Part shown: positions 1 through 5,951 of the stretch, piece after piece | How positions within the stretch are numbered: the first letter of the stretch is position 1 | How the letters are laid out: every line of letters begins with the position of its first letter | Assembly (NCBI GenBank): GCA_011042755.1 | Contig: DRBY01000121.1 | Coordinates: 1 to 15,362, forward strand | DNA from: Thermoproteota archaeon | GTDB taxonomy: Archaea; Thermoproteota; Korarchaeia; Korarchaeales; Korarchaeaceae | Length of the DNA: 15,362 bases | Reading direction: 5' to 3' | The notes under the pieces: generated by a model | Seen by the model: only the letters and a program-made list of their open reading frames with translations | Database searches by the model: none | Told to the model about the DNA's origin: nothing | Program-made: the position numbers and the translations under genes

Positions 1-93
1 AGATTAGAGTGGAGCTATAGCCAAAGTGAAAAGCGAGAAATCTGTGACTGCCGTCCCTCTCGGGCATGCTCGCGGTCTTAACCGGCGTCGGGG

Positions 94-102
94 ATATAAA
101 TA
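94..102 (+). promoter_or_regulatory. TATA-like box for the CxxCC protein gene
   Basis: A run of A and T (atataaata) stands out in GC-rich surroundings. Its centre lies 24-26 bases before an in-frame GTG at 122, the distance expected for a leaderless archaeal transcript. The caveat is that in the longer reading frame these bases would simply encode Gly-Tyr-Lys-Tyr, so the match could be chance. Confidence 0.45.
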
Positions 103-121
103 CCGAGCGGATGGCGGCCAT

Positions 122-484
122 GTGCGGTGCGTCCCGGGCTGCCACCTCTGCTGTCTGGAGACCGAGATGCCGCTCACCCTAGAAGACGTGGTGAGGATCA
201 GTAAGCTTGGATACGATCCAGCTGAGTTCGCCGAGTTTAGGGACGGCGCGCTGAGGCTGAGAAACGTGGGCGGTCGTTGCTACTTCCTAGACCCCGGCGG
301 GAAGTGCAGGATCTACGAGCACAGGCCGGACGGCTGCAGGGCCTACCCCGTGGTCGTCGACGCTAGAACCGGCGAGTGCGTGCTCGACAATTTGTGTCCA
401 GCAGTAGACACAATTGACGAGGCGGAGTTCCGAGAGAAGTGCTCCATCGCGAAGAGGGTCATCTCGAACATGATTCGGGAGTGA
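122..484 (+). CDS. YkgJ-like CxxCC-type metal-binding protein (zinc/iron-chelating)
   Basis: The protein has the cysteine pattern of the YkgJ family (putative Zn or Fe-S chelating domain): C..GC..CC close to the N-terminus, then a glycine-flanked Cys, a Cys followed by IYEHRP, and CRAYP, with two more Cys near the C-terminus. The family is widespread but mostly without a proven function; cofactor handling or protein modification has been suggested. I chose GTG at 122 (120 residues) because a TATA-like box lies 24-26 bases upstream and because the extension back to GTG at 26 (152 residues) uses only CGN arginine codons (5 of 5), while the rest of the gene uses mainly AGG/AGA (9 of 13). The longer start remains possible: a weak GGAG lies 11 bases before it. 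The gene ends directly against the convergent phosphoesterase gene with no gap. Confidence 0.8.
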   Translation: MRCVPGCHLCCLETEMPLTLEDVVRISKLGYDPAEFAEFRDGALRLRNVGGRCYFLDPGGKCRIYEHRPDGCRAYPVVVDARTGECVLDNLCPAVDTIDEAEFREKCSIAKRVISNMIRE

Positions 485-1207
485 CTAGGCCATATACGAC
501 TCCAGCCCAACTCCCTCGGCTAGAGGGATCGTCAGCTTGACTATCGTCCTCCATACTGGAAAGGACACGTTGTAAACGGGCACTCCGTCTACTCTCGCCT
601 CCTTAGAGCCATTGTGCGCGTGTCCGTGAATCACGAGCGCCGGCCTCCGCCTCTTTATGACTCTCTCCAACCTAGGATGGCCCAGCCTCGACCAGATCTT
701 GGGGTTCTCCCCAACGAGCGTCTTGAACGTGGGTGCGTAGTGCGTGAGCAGAATCGCCTGCCGTCCCCTCGCCTCTGCCAGAAGCTCGTCGAGTAGGCTT
801 ACCCTCGCCCTGTATATCTCCTCTATTCCCGGGATGTGCTTACTCTGCCATGTGGTAGGCTTCTTTAGACTGCCTCGACTCCCGACTATCCACACGCCAA
901 CGCCGCGCACCTGCACCTCAGCGCCCTGATCATCTAGCCACAGCACCCTGTCTCCGTAGGCCTCGAGAAGCTGCGGTTTTAGATCGTCGTACTCTTCGTT
1001 TCCAAATACGGCAACTATCCTGCTCCCCAGAGACTCTAGGGGCTCTAGAACCTTGGGAAACTCCTCCACCCGCCCTCTGTAGATCATATCTCCAGCCAGC
1101 AGGATCAGATCCGGGGTCCCTTCAAAGGAATCCACCGCGCGTAGAAACTCGTCTAGGTACTTCGGCGAGTGGATATCCGCCGTAGCTGCGATGACTGCTT
1201 GTACCAT
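485..1207 (-). CDS. Calcineurin-like metallophosphoesterase
   Basis: This 240-residue protein carries the metal-binding signature of the calcineurin-like phosphoesterase fold in order: D-x-H (D11, H13), GD (G39, D40), GN (G69, N70), a LLTHYAP segment, and GHAH near residue 198. It should hydrolyse a phosphomonoester or phosphodiester with two metal ions; the substrate cannot be read from sequence. The usual GNH is GNE here, so the histidine that often acts as catalytic acid is replaced by Glu71; small archaeal phosphoesterases with such replacements exist. There is no signal peptide or membrane segment, so it is cytoplasmic. It starts at ATG with no clear ribosome-binding site and shares a short divergent promoter region with the endonuclease gene, which suggests a leaderless message. 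It is a single gene, convergent with the CxxCC protein gene. Confidence 0.88.
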   Translation of the reverse strand: MVQAVIAATADIHSPKYLDEFLRAVDSFEGTPDLILLAGDMIYRGRVEEFPKVLEPLESLGSRIVAVFGNEEYDDLKPQLLEAYGDRVLWLDDQGAEVQVRGVGVWIVGSRGSLKKPTTWQSKHIPGIEEIYRARVSLLDELLAEARGRQAILLTHYAPTFKTLVGENPKIWSRLGHPRLERVIKRRRPALVIHGHAHNGSKEARVDGVPVYNVSFPVWRTIVKLTIPLAEGVGLESYMA

Positions 1208-1236
1208 CTGGCAAGAGGGCGCCCCCGAGTGTAGCG

Positions 1237-1242
1237 TTTATT
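1237..1242. promoter_or_regulatory. Shared AT-rich core of a divergent promoter
   Basis: The only AT-rich element in the gap between the divergent phosphoesterase and endonuclease genes is TTTATT on the plus strand (AATAAA on the minus strand). It lies about 32 bases before the minus-strand ATG and about 30 bases before the plus-strand GTG at 1269, a usable TATA distance in both directions. One box serving both strands is an inference. Confidence 0.4.
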
Positions 1243-1268
1243 CCTTACTCTACTTAGGAGGCCGTGTG

Positions 1269-1919
1269 GTGAGGAGAAGGGACAGGGCCGTCAGGGCTCT
1301 GAGGAAGATCCTCGAACTATACTCGGGTAGAGAGCCCTGGTGGAAGAGAGAGAACCTTCCCCCATTCTGGGTGGCGGTTGCCATCGCCGTGTCTCCGAGG
1401 ACGACTTCCAAGCTCGAGGAGGAGGCCGTGAAGAGACTCATGAGGAAGTTCCCGGGAGGCGCGGAGGACCTCGCGAGCGCTCGGATTGAGGACGTAGAGG
1501 AAGCCATCAGGGTTTCTGGCATGTACAAGTCCAAGGCTAGAGCGATCAAGGCGCTCGCTCAGTGGGAGCTAGAGGGGCCTGGAGTGGCGTCGCTAGCAGA
1601 ACTGCCAACAGAGGAAGCCAGGGAGATGCTAAAGTCCCTGCCCGGAATTGGCGACAAGATTGCCGACGTGGTGCTGATGGCTCTGGGTCATCCCGTCCTC
1701 CCGGTAGACGTTCACGTAGACAGACTGACTAAGAGGCTCGGCCTCGTTGACCAAAAGGCAGATTACAGGCAAACCAAGGAAGCTCTCGAGGAGATATTCT
1801 CCCCGGATGAGAGGATGAGGGCTCACTTCGCGCTGATAGAGTTCGGAAGGACATTCTGCAAGGCAAAGCCGAACTGCAAATCGTGCCCATTAAGGTCGGA
1901 TTGTCCGTCTGCAAGCTGA
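1269..1919 (+). CDS. nth: Endonuclease III-like DNA glycosylase with Fe-S cluster
   Basis: This base-excision repair enzyme of the HhH-GPD superfamily removes damaged or mispaired bases. The helix-hairpin-helix LPGIGDK (residues 124-130) ends in the expected catalytic lysine K130, and the catalytic aspartate is D147 in PVDVHVDR. Four C-terminal cysteines (197, 203, 206, 212) should hold a 4Fe-4S cluster. Length is 216 residues, normal for the family. Two departures: the cysteine spacing is C-x5-C-x2-C-x5-C instead of the classical x6-x2-x5, and the helix that usually reads SQxTxD reads SPRTTS (42-47), losing the Gln that fills the DNA gap. Start: an in-frame ATG at 1191 would overlap the divergent gene, whereas GTG 1269 follows AGGAGG (1256-1261) by 7 bases; GTG 1266 is the alternative. 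Substrate range may differ from classical Nth; a mismatch glycosylase is possible. Confidence 0.88.
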   Translation: MRRRDRAVRALRKILELYSGREPWWKRENLPPFWVAVAIAVSPRTTSKLEEEAVKRLMRKFPGGAEDLASARIEDVEEAIRVSGMYKSKARAIKALAQWELEGPGVASLAELPTEEAREMLKSLPGIGDKIADVVLMALGHPVLPVDVHVDRLTKRLGLVDQKADYRQTKEALEEIFSPDERMRAHFALIEFGRTFCKAKPNCKSCPLRSDCPSAS

Positions 1920-1931
1920 AGGTTAGGCCCG

Positions 1932-1940
1932 ATAAATTTA
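1932..1940 (+). promoter_or_regulatory. TATA-like box for the zinc-ribbon gene
   Basis: The element ataaattta lies just after the endonuclease stop codon. Its centre is 43 bases before the ATG at 1979, which predicts a short leader of roughly 17 bases and rules out the in-frame upstream Met codons at 1883, 1940 and 1949 as starts for this message. Confidence 0.5.
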
Positions 1941-1978
1941 TGAGGCGGATGCTAGATTCCGGCCCGCGGCGTGGGCAT

Positions 1979-2239
1979 ATGCCGGAGATAGTCTGCCCTT
2001 CGTGCGGGGCTCGCTTCTCAATCGAAGAGGTTGATTACGACGGTGAGGCGTCGTGCCCCTCCTGCAAGGCGCTGCTCCACATAGTGATAAGCCAGGGGGA
2101 GATCGAGGAGGTAGAACTGATAGAAGAGGGCTACGATGAGGAGAGCTGGCTGGAGGATGAGGATCTCTGGGAGACCGAAGAAGAGGAGGGAGAGGAGATC
2201 TGGGGGCTAGAAGAGGAGGATTTCTGGGAAGAAGAGTGA
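1979..2239 (+). CDS. Small LysW-like zinc-ribbon protein with acidic Trp-bearing tail
   Basis: This 86-residue protein begins with a compact zinc ribbon: CPSCG (C6, C9) and CPSC (C26, C29). After about residue 40 it becomes almost purely acidic, with four tryptophans (57, 64, 75, 83) set among Glu and Asp, and ends in W-E-E-E. The layout (N-terminal two-CxxC ribbon, acidic C-terminus ending in Glu near a Trp) resembles the amino-group carrier proteins LysW/ArgW, which end in EDWGE and carry biosynthetic intermediates on the terminal Glu, but the tail here is longer and the ending differs. No lysine or arginine biosynthesis genes lie nearby, so a carrier role is only a possibility; the tail could equally bind a basic partner. 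The start was set by the upstream TATA-like box. The gene is convergent with the acylphosphatase gene, 5 bases away. Confidence 0.8.
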   Translation: MPEIVCPSCGARFSIEEVDYDGEASCPSCKALLHIVISQGEIEEVELIEEGYDEESWLEDEDLWETEEEEGEEIWGLEEEDFWEEE

Positions 2240-2244
2240 CCGCC

Positions 2245-2523
2245 TCACCAAGCTATTGAGAATCCAGTGAATTCTCCGGTGGGTTCGGACCACTCTTCTA
2301 CCACGGAGTCTACTCTCGCGAGCATGGGCCCCTTCCTGCAGAGTTCTACTAACTTTCGTAGTGCTGACTCCTCTCCTTCTGCGACCACCTCGACTGTCCC
2401 GTCCGGCACGTTTCTCACGTATCCCTTTAGGCCCAAGAACCTCGCGTTTCTCCACACAAAGGCCCTAAATCCAACTCCTTGGACTATCCCGCTAATCCTC
2501 AGTTTAACCCTCTTTTCTGCCAT
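2245..2523 (-). CDS. acyP: Acylphosphatase
   Basis: This 92-residue cytoplasmic enzyme hydrolyses the carboxyl-phosphate bond of acylphosphates such as acetyl phosphate, carbamoyl phosphate and 1,3-bisphosphoglycerate. The family signature VQGVGFR is present with the phosphate-binding arginine at R20, followed by GYVRN with the catalytic asparagine at N38 and PDGTVEVVAEG. The length matches the usual 90-100 residues. It starts at ATG with a possible GGGGGT ribosome-binding site 7 bases upstream. It lies 64 bases downstream of porB on the same strand, across a T-rich tract that probably ends the por message, so it is likely transcribed mainly on its own, with read-through possible. Its 3' end is only 5 bases from the convergent zinc-ribbon gene. 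Confidence 0.95.
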   Translation of the reverse strand: MAEKRVKLRISGIVQGVGFRAFVWRNARFLGLKGYVRNVPDGTVEVVAEGEESALRKLVELCRKGPMLARVDSVVEEWSEPTGEFTGFSIAW

Positions 2524-2557
2524 TTATGGACCCCCATCAGAATCTCCAGGGTATGTG

Positions 2558-2574
2558 AAAAAGTGAGGGAAAAA
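2558..2574 (-). terminator. T-rich terminator of the por operon
   Basis: Read on the minus strand, two runs of five T (2574-2570 and 2562-2558) follow the porB stop codon within 30 bases, with no strong hairpin. Oligo-T tracts after a stop are typical archaeal termination signals. The same AT-rich tract lies about 33 bases before the acylphosphatase ATG and might also act as its promoter. Confidence 0.5.
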
Positions 2575-2587
2575 GAAGGCTGGGGAG

Positions 2588-3589
2588 TCAGCCCTTGAGG
2601 CCCACCCTCTGGAGTAGCAGATCCCACTCGTAATCTACCATCTCTTGGATGCGCTTGAGCAGCCACTTGTTCTCTGGCTCGAACAGGTGCCTGAATCTGC
2701 GCTGCGTCTTGAGGTACTCCTCCACAGGCTTCTTCTTCTCAGGGTTCTTGGCGATAGCCAAGCTCGGCGAGGAGAGCTTCCACTCGACTCCGTTTATCAC
2801 CTCAAACAGCGGGAAGATGCAGGTCTCTACCGCCAACTTGGAGATCGCTATGGACTCCTCTGGGGCGCAGTACCATCCTCTGTTGCACGTTGAGAACGCC
2901 CTTATGAAGGCCGGGCCGTCTGCCTCCAGCCCCTTCCTGAACTTCATCAGAGCGTCGTTCCAGAAGTAGGGCGACACAGTGGCAACGTACGGAGGTCTGT
3001 GAGCGGCTATTATGTCCACGAGGGGCTTCTTCCAGACGGGCTTGCCGGGGATCTTCTTGCCGGCGGGCGTGGTCGTAGTCCAGGCTCCGAGGGGCGTGCT
3101 GCCAGACCTCTGGATTCCGGTGTTCATGTAAGCCTCGTTGTCGTAGAGGATGTACAGGAACTTGTGGCCCCTCTCTATGGCTCCAGACAGCGCCTGGAGT
3201 CCTATGTCGTAGGTTCCGCCGTCGCCCGCGAAGACCACGATGTCGTAGTCCATCTCCACGTCAGGGTCGTTGGCGAACCTGCCGACGCGGAGCAGCTTCC
3301 TCCGGGCGGCCTCCACTCCAGAGGCCACGGCTGCGGCGTTCTCAAACGCGTTGTGTGCCCACGGGACCTCCCAGGCTGTGTAGGGGAATATCGTAGTCGC
3401 GACCTCGAGGCACCCGGTGGCGTTGAGCACTACTATGGGCTTCCTGGCGGCCATCATGAGCTGCTTGACTATGACGCCGGCCACGCAGCCGGCACAGAGC
3501 CTGTGACCTGGAGTTATCCCTCTGAAGCCCTTCTGGTACATCTCCTTCGCGATCTGCTTGATATTAGGAACCCACTCTACCTTGCTCAT
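2588..3589 (-). CDS. porB: Pyruvate:ferredoxin oxidoreductase, beta subunit
   Basis: The beta subunit binds thiamine diphosphate and an internal 4Fe-4S cluster in the enzyme that converts pyruvate and CoA to acetyl-CoA and CO2, passing electrons to ferredoxin. Visible features over 333 residues: CAGC at C32 and C35 and the ATGC cysteine C60 as cluster ligands, with a further Cys in the STCNRGWYC segment; a GDGG thiamine-diphosphate/Mg motif; and the family blocks YDNEAYMNTGIQRS and TPLGAWTTT. Length fits archaeal PorB. It is the last gene of porG-porD-porA-porB, 13 bases after porA, with a GAGGTGG ribosome-binding site before its ATG. The preceding junction carries a repeat shared with the porD-porA junction. 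A relative for other 2-oxoacids (VorB type) is the main alternative, but the full set of subunits looks most like pyruvate enzymes. Confidence 0.94.
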   Translation of the reverse strand: MSKVEWVPNIKQIAKEMYQKGFRGITPGHRLCAGCVAGVIVKQLMMAARKPIVVLNATGCLEVATTIFPYTAWEVPWAHNAFENAAAVASGVEAARRKLLRVGRFANDPDVEMDYDIVVFAGDGGTYDIGLQALSGAIERGHKFLYILYDNEAYMNTGIQRSGSTPLGAWTTTTPAGKKIPGKPVWKKPLVDIIAAHRPPYVATVSPYFWNDALMKFRKGLEADGPAFIRAFSTCNRGWYCAPEESIAISKLAVETCIFPLFEVINGVEWKLSSPSLAIAKNPEKKKPVEEYLKTQRRFRHLFEPENKWLLKRIQEMVDYEWDLLLQRVGLKG

Positions 3590-3592
3590 ATC

Positions 3593-3615
3593 ACCACCTC
3601 CCTCATTCCCTCACC
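3593..3615 (-). repeat. 23-bp direct repeat, copy 1 (porA-porB junction)
   Basis: This 23-base block is identical to 4846-4868. On the minus strand it spans the last codons (Val-Arg-Glu) and TGA stop of porA plus the GGGAGGTGG ribosome-binding site of porB. The identity stops sharply at both ends. Confidence 0.85.
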
Positions 3616-4841
3616 CCTGGAAATGCTATCTTGGGCTTCTCTGGCTCCTCCTTGGCGCTGAGCACCTCCTCTGCTATCTTCTTCAGAAGCTTAGGCGGCA
3701 TGTCCCTTCCTCCGAGGCCGTAGACGTAGCCCAGAACCGGAGGCCTGTCCCTGAGGCTGTAGAGAGCCGACCTCACCTCTAGGAAGAGCGGGCCTCCCTC
3801 CGCGCCGAAGCTAGCGCTCCTGTCTAGGACTCCGACCGACGAGACCCCGGACGCCAGCTTCCTGATCTCGTCCGCGGGGAAGGGCCTGAAGACCCTGATC
3901 CTCACGGATCCCAGCTTCTTGCCCTCCTCCCTGAGCTCGTCCACAACGGCCTTGAGCGTGCCCATCGTGCTGCCAATCCCTATTATCAGGGCATCCGCGT
4001 CGTCTACCTTGTACGGATCCAGCATGCCGTCTCCGTAGGACCTGCCGCTTATCTCGGCGTACTCCTTGTGGACCTGCCTTATGACGTTGGGAGCCCTCCT
4101 CATGGCCTCAATCTGCTGCATCTTGTGCTCGAAGTAGTAGTCGTAGAGATCCAGGGGCCCTATGGAGATCGGGTACTTGGGGTTGAGCATGAAGGGGATC
4201 TCCTTGTCGCCGTAGAATTCCGGCAGCTTGATCTTAGCCACCTTCCTGACTCCAACGAAGTCGGACACCACCTCATCCGGCAGGATCTGAACGTTCTGCA
4301 TCGTGTGAGATATCAGGAAGCCGTCGAGCATGACCATGACCGGTAGGAGTACATCTTCATGCTCGGAGATCCTGAACGCCTGAATCACGTTGTCGTAGGC
4401 CTCCTGAGCGTCCTCGCTGTAGATCTGTATCCAACCGGAGTCTCTGGCGCCCATTGAGTCGCCGTGGTCGCAGTGGATGTTTATCGGGCCGCTCAGGGCC
4501 CTGTTGACTATCGCCATCACCACCGGGGTTCTCGTCGAGGAGACTATGTAGAGGATCTCCCACATGAGAGCTAGCCCGTTTGCAGCAGTAGCCGTGAACG
4601 CTCTAGCGCCAGCAACAGCTGCCCCCCAGGAGGCGCTCAAGGCGCTGTGCTCGCTCTCGACCCTGATGATCTCGGCGTCCATCTCTCCGTCGTGAATGAA
4701 CTCTGCAATCCTCTCCATGATTATGGTTTGAGGAGTTATCGGGAAGGCGGCCACCACGTCGACATTGCTCTGCTTAGCCGCCCAGGCAACCGCCTCATCT
4801 CCATTCAGGGACATCATCTTCTGCTGAACGACCTTAGCCAC
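3603..4841 (-). CDS. porA: Pyruvate:ferredoxin oxidoreductase, alpha subunit
   Basis: The alpha subunit, 412 residues, forms with PorB the active site where pyruvate meets thiamine diphosphate. Near the N-terminus it has GDEAVAWAA and FPITPQT (family YPITPS), then VESEHSAL, ATAANGLALMWE, and the strongly conserved RALSGPINIHCDHGDSMG block followed by SGWIQIYSEDAQEAYD, which is typical of pyruvate-specific PorA. The C-terminal half holds IGIGSTMGT and VRIRVFRPFP, as in the family. The start is GTG at 4841, set by GGGAGGTGG just upstream; an in-frame ATG a few codons later has no such site. It lies 14 bases after porD and 13 before porB in one operon. The C-terminus ends Val-Arg-Glu like PorD, inside a perfect nucleotide repeat. 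Confidence 0.94.
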   Translation of the reverse strand: MAKVVQQKMMSLNGDEAVAWAAKQSNVDVVAAFPITPQTIIMERIAEFIHDGEMDAEIIRVESEHSALSASWGAAVAGARAFTATAANGLALMWEILYIVSSTRTPVVMAIVNRALSGPINIHCDHGDSMGARDSGWIQIYSEDAQEAYDNVIQAFRISEHEDVLLPVMVMLDGFLISHTMQNVQILPDEVVSDFVGVRKVAKIKLPEFYGDKEIPFMLNPKYPISIGPLDLYDYYFEHKMQQIEAMRRAPNVIRQVHKEYAEISGRSYGDGMLDPYKVDDADALIIGIGSTMGTLKAVVDELREEGKKLGSVRIRVFRPFPADEIRKLASGVSSVGVLDRSASFGAEGGPLFLEVRSALYSLRDRPPVLGYVYGLGGRDMPPKLLKKIAEEVLSAKEEPEKPKIAFPGVRE

Positions 4842-4845
4842 TCAA

Positions 4846-4868
4846 ACCACCTCCCTCATTCCCTCACC
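4846..4868 (-). repeat. 23-bp direct repeat, copy 2 (porD-porA junction)
   Basis: This copy is identical to 3593-3615. On the minus strand it covers the final Val-Arg-Glu codons and TGA stop of porD and the ribosome-binding site of porA. The copies lie 1,253 bases apart, at equivalent positions in two successive gene junctions of the same operon. Confidence 0.85.
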
Positions 4869-5128
4869 ATCTCTATGGCCTTAACGGGGCATTCGTGCGC
4901 GCAGATCCCGCATCCCTTGCAGAACTCGTAGTCGACTGTGGGGTGGTTCTCGCCGTCCCAGATTATGGCGTTGTCGGGGCAGAACATCCAGCAGAGGCCG
5001 CACTTGACACACTTGTCCTTGTTGATCACCGGTTTAAATACTCTCCAGTCTCCCGTCTTGTACTTGACAGCTGGTTCGAACGGGAGACCCCCTATGGGAA
5101 TCTCCTTCCACCCCTTAAGCGCGGACAT
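4856..5128 (-). CDS. porD: Pyruvate:ferredoxin oxidoreductase, delta (ferredoxin-like) subunit
   Basis: This 90-residue 2[4Fe-4S] ferredoxin-like subunit carries electrons from the PorAB active site towards free ferredoxin. Two full CxxCxxCxxxCP motifs are visible, C40-C43-C46-C50 and C70-C73-C76-C80, and the N-terminal SALKGWKEIPIGG segment is typical of archaeal PorD. I place the start at ATG 5128, which overlaps the porG stop as TGATG and lies 8 bases after GGAGGTG; GTG at 5131, one codon earlier, is equally readable. The overlap implies translational coupling with porG. The 3' end lies in the 23-bp repeat shared with porA. Confidence 0.94.
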   Translation of the reverse strand: MSALKGWKEIPIGGLPFEPAVKYKTGDWRVFKPVINKDKCVKCGLCWMFCPDNAIIWDGENHPTVDYEFCKGCGICAHECPVKAIEMVRE

Positions 5129-5709
5129 CACGCCTTCACCTCCACCTTTGCGGGTGAGTAAGCAACCTCGTTGTAGGCCCTCCTGACCGCCTTAACGTTC
5201 TTCTCACCGATCTCTCCCTTCCACCGCTTCCTGATGGCGTCCTCGATCGCTTCAATGGGAACTACTCCCGTTGCCCTTATTACGGCCCCAAGCATCGGCG
5301 TGTTCGTCACGGCCCTTCCTACCTCCTCCAGGGCCAGCGTCACCGCGTCGAGAGTCCACACATGCACCGACTCAGGTACGTCGAGCCGAGACCTGAGCGC
5401 ATCCGGAGACTCTTCGGTGTCTGCTATCAAGTGGCCTCCAGGCTTCAGACCACCGAGTATCGCGTTTCTGTCAGATAGGAGGGTCCTGTCAATCACCACC
5501 ACTATGTCAGGCTCTTCTATCATGGAGTGGAGGACTATGGGCTTGTCGTCTATCCTGTTGAAGGCGAGGACCGGGGCTCCTGTCCTCTCAGGACCGAACT
5601 GCGGGAAGGATTGGGCGTACTTACCAACTTCAATAGCCGCCGCGGCCAGTACGGCCGAGGCGCTCCAGACACCCTGACCACCTCGGCCGTGCCACCTGAT
5701 TTCCAGCAT
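5128..5709 (-). CDS. porG: Pyruvate:ferredoxin oxidoreductase, gamma subunit
   Basis: The gamma subunit, 193 residues, is the first gene of the por operon. It has the domain signature near its N-terminus, IRWHGRGGQGVWSAS, then YAQSFPQFGPERTGAPVLAFNRI, and later TNTPMLGAV, all characteristic of the POR/KOR gamma domain, which helps bind CoA and holds the complex together. The ATG at 5709 is preceded by a TATA-like box about 37 bases away and by GGGGTG as a possible ribosome-binding site, giving a short leader. The stop overlaps the porD start. The gene order G-D-A-B is the common archaeal arrangement. Confidence 0.94.
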   Translation of the reverse strand: MLEIRWHGRGGQGVWSASAVLAAAAIEVGKYAQSFPQFGPERTGAPVLAFNRIDDKPIVLHSMIEEPDIVVVIDRTLLSDRNAILGGLKPGGHLIADTEESPDALRSRLDVPESVHVWTLDAVTLALEEVGRAVTNTPMLGAVIRATGVVPIEAIEDAIRKRWKGEIGEKNVKAVRRAYNEVAYSPAKVEVKA

Positions 5710-5742
5710 TTAGGGGACACCCCAATCTGCGGCTCTCGGAAT

Positions 5743-5750
5743 GTAAAAAA
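5743..5750 (-). promoter_or_regulatory. TATA-like box of the por operon
   Basis: On the minus strand a T-run followed by ACAT lies centred about 37 bases before the porG ATG. Transcription would begin near 5720 and leave a leader of about 11 bases containing the GGGGTG ribosome-binding site. Confidence 0.5.
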
Positions 5751-5910
5751 CCTTGACATACCACTCTGGAGACGGCCCCAGCCGCTCTAGGCGCACCGTC
5801 GAGAAACCTGCTGGCGCCGAATCACGCCGCACTGTACCCTCAATATGCTACCGTTCAATCTGAAAATGAGGAAGAACCGCGCCAGAGCGACGCAGAGGGC
5901 CCGAGGATAA

Positions 5911-5919
5911 CTTAATTAT
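5911..5919 (+). promoter_or_regulatory. TATA-like box for the disulfide oxidoreductase-surE pair
   Basis: The element cttaattat is centred about 37 bases before the TTG at 5952, with GAGGTG at 5941-5946 between them. The spacing matches that of the por promoter on the other side of the same intergenic region. The rest of 5710-5951 holds nothing I can identify. Confidence 0.55.
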
Positions 5920-5951
5920 GCCGTCCTTAAGAGGCGCTCTGAGGTGGTCGT

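Noticed and set aside
26..121. N-terminal extension of the CxxCC protein from GTG 26
   Set aside because: Arginine codons here are all CGN, unlike the rest of the gene, and a TATA-like box lies inside; kept as an alternative because a weak GGAG precedes GTG 26.
1191..1268. Upstream ATG extension of the endonuclease gene
   Set aside because: It would overlap the divergent phosphoesterase gene and add 26 residues with no family match, while GTG 1269 has AGGAGG at good spacing.
1883..1978. Upstream Met extension of the zinc-ribbon gene
   Set aside because: It overlaps the endonuclease C-terminus and spans the TATA-like box; the added residues do not resemble zinc-ribbon proteins.
2999..3661. 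A 220-codon open frame on the plus strand, opposite porB and the end of porA
   Set aside because: It is antisense to strongly conserved por codons, its composition is Gly/Val/Leu/Arg-rich with no recognisable motif, and it has no promoter; it arises from codon bias in the real genes.
5033..5043. Strong TATA-like gtttaaatac inside porD
   Set aside because: It is encoded by Val-Phe-Lys codons in a conserved protein, and no plausible gene start follows at promoter distance on either strand.
5853..5875. tRNA T-loop-like GTTCAATC and C/D-box-like CTGA..ATGAGGA
   Set aside because: The T-stem bases do not pair and no anticodon arm fits; no C box was found at the right distance for a C/D RNA.
5845..5910. 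A 21-codon Arg-rich mini-ORF between the por and disulfide oxidoreductase promoters
   Set aside because: It has no TATA-like box or ribosome-binding site and no recognisable family; random short frames are common.
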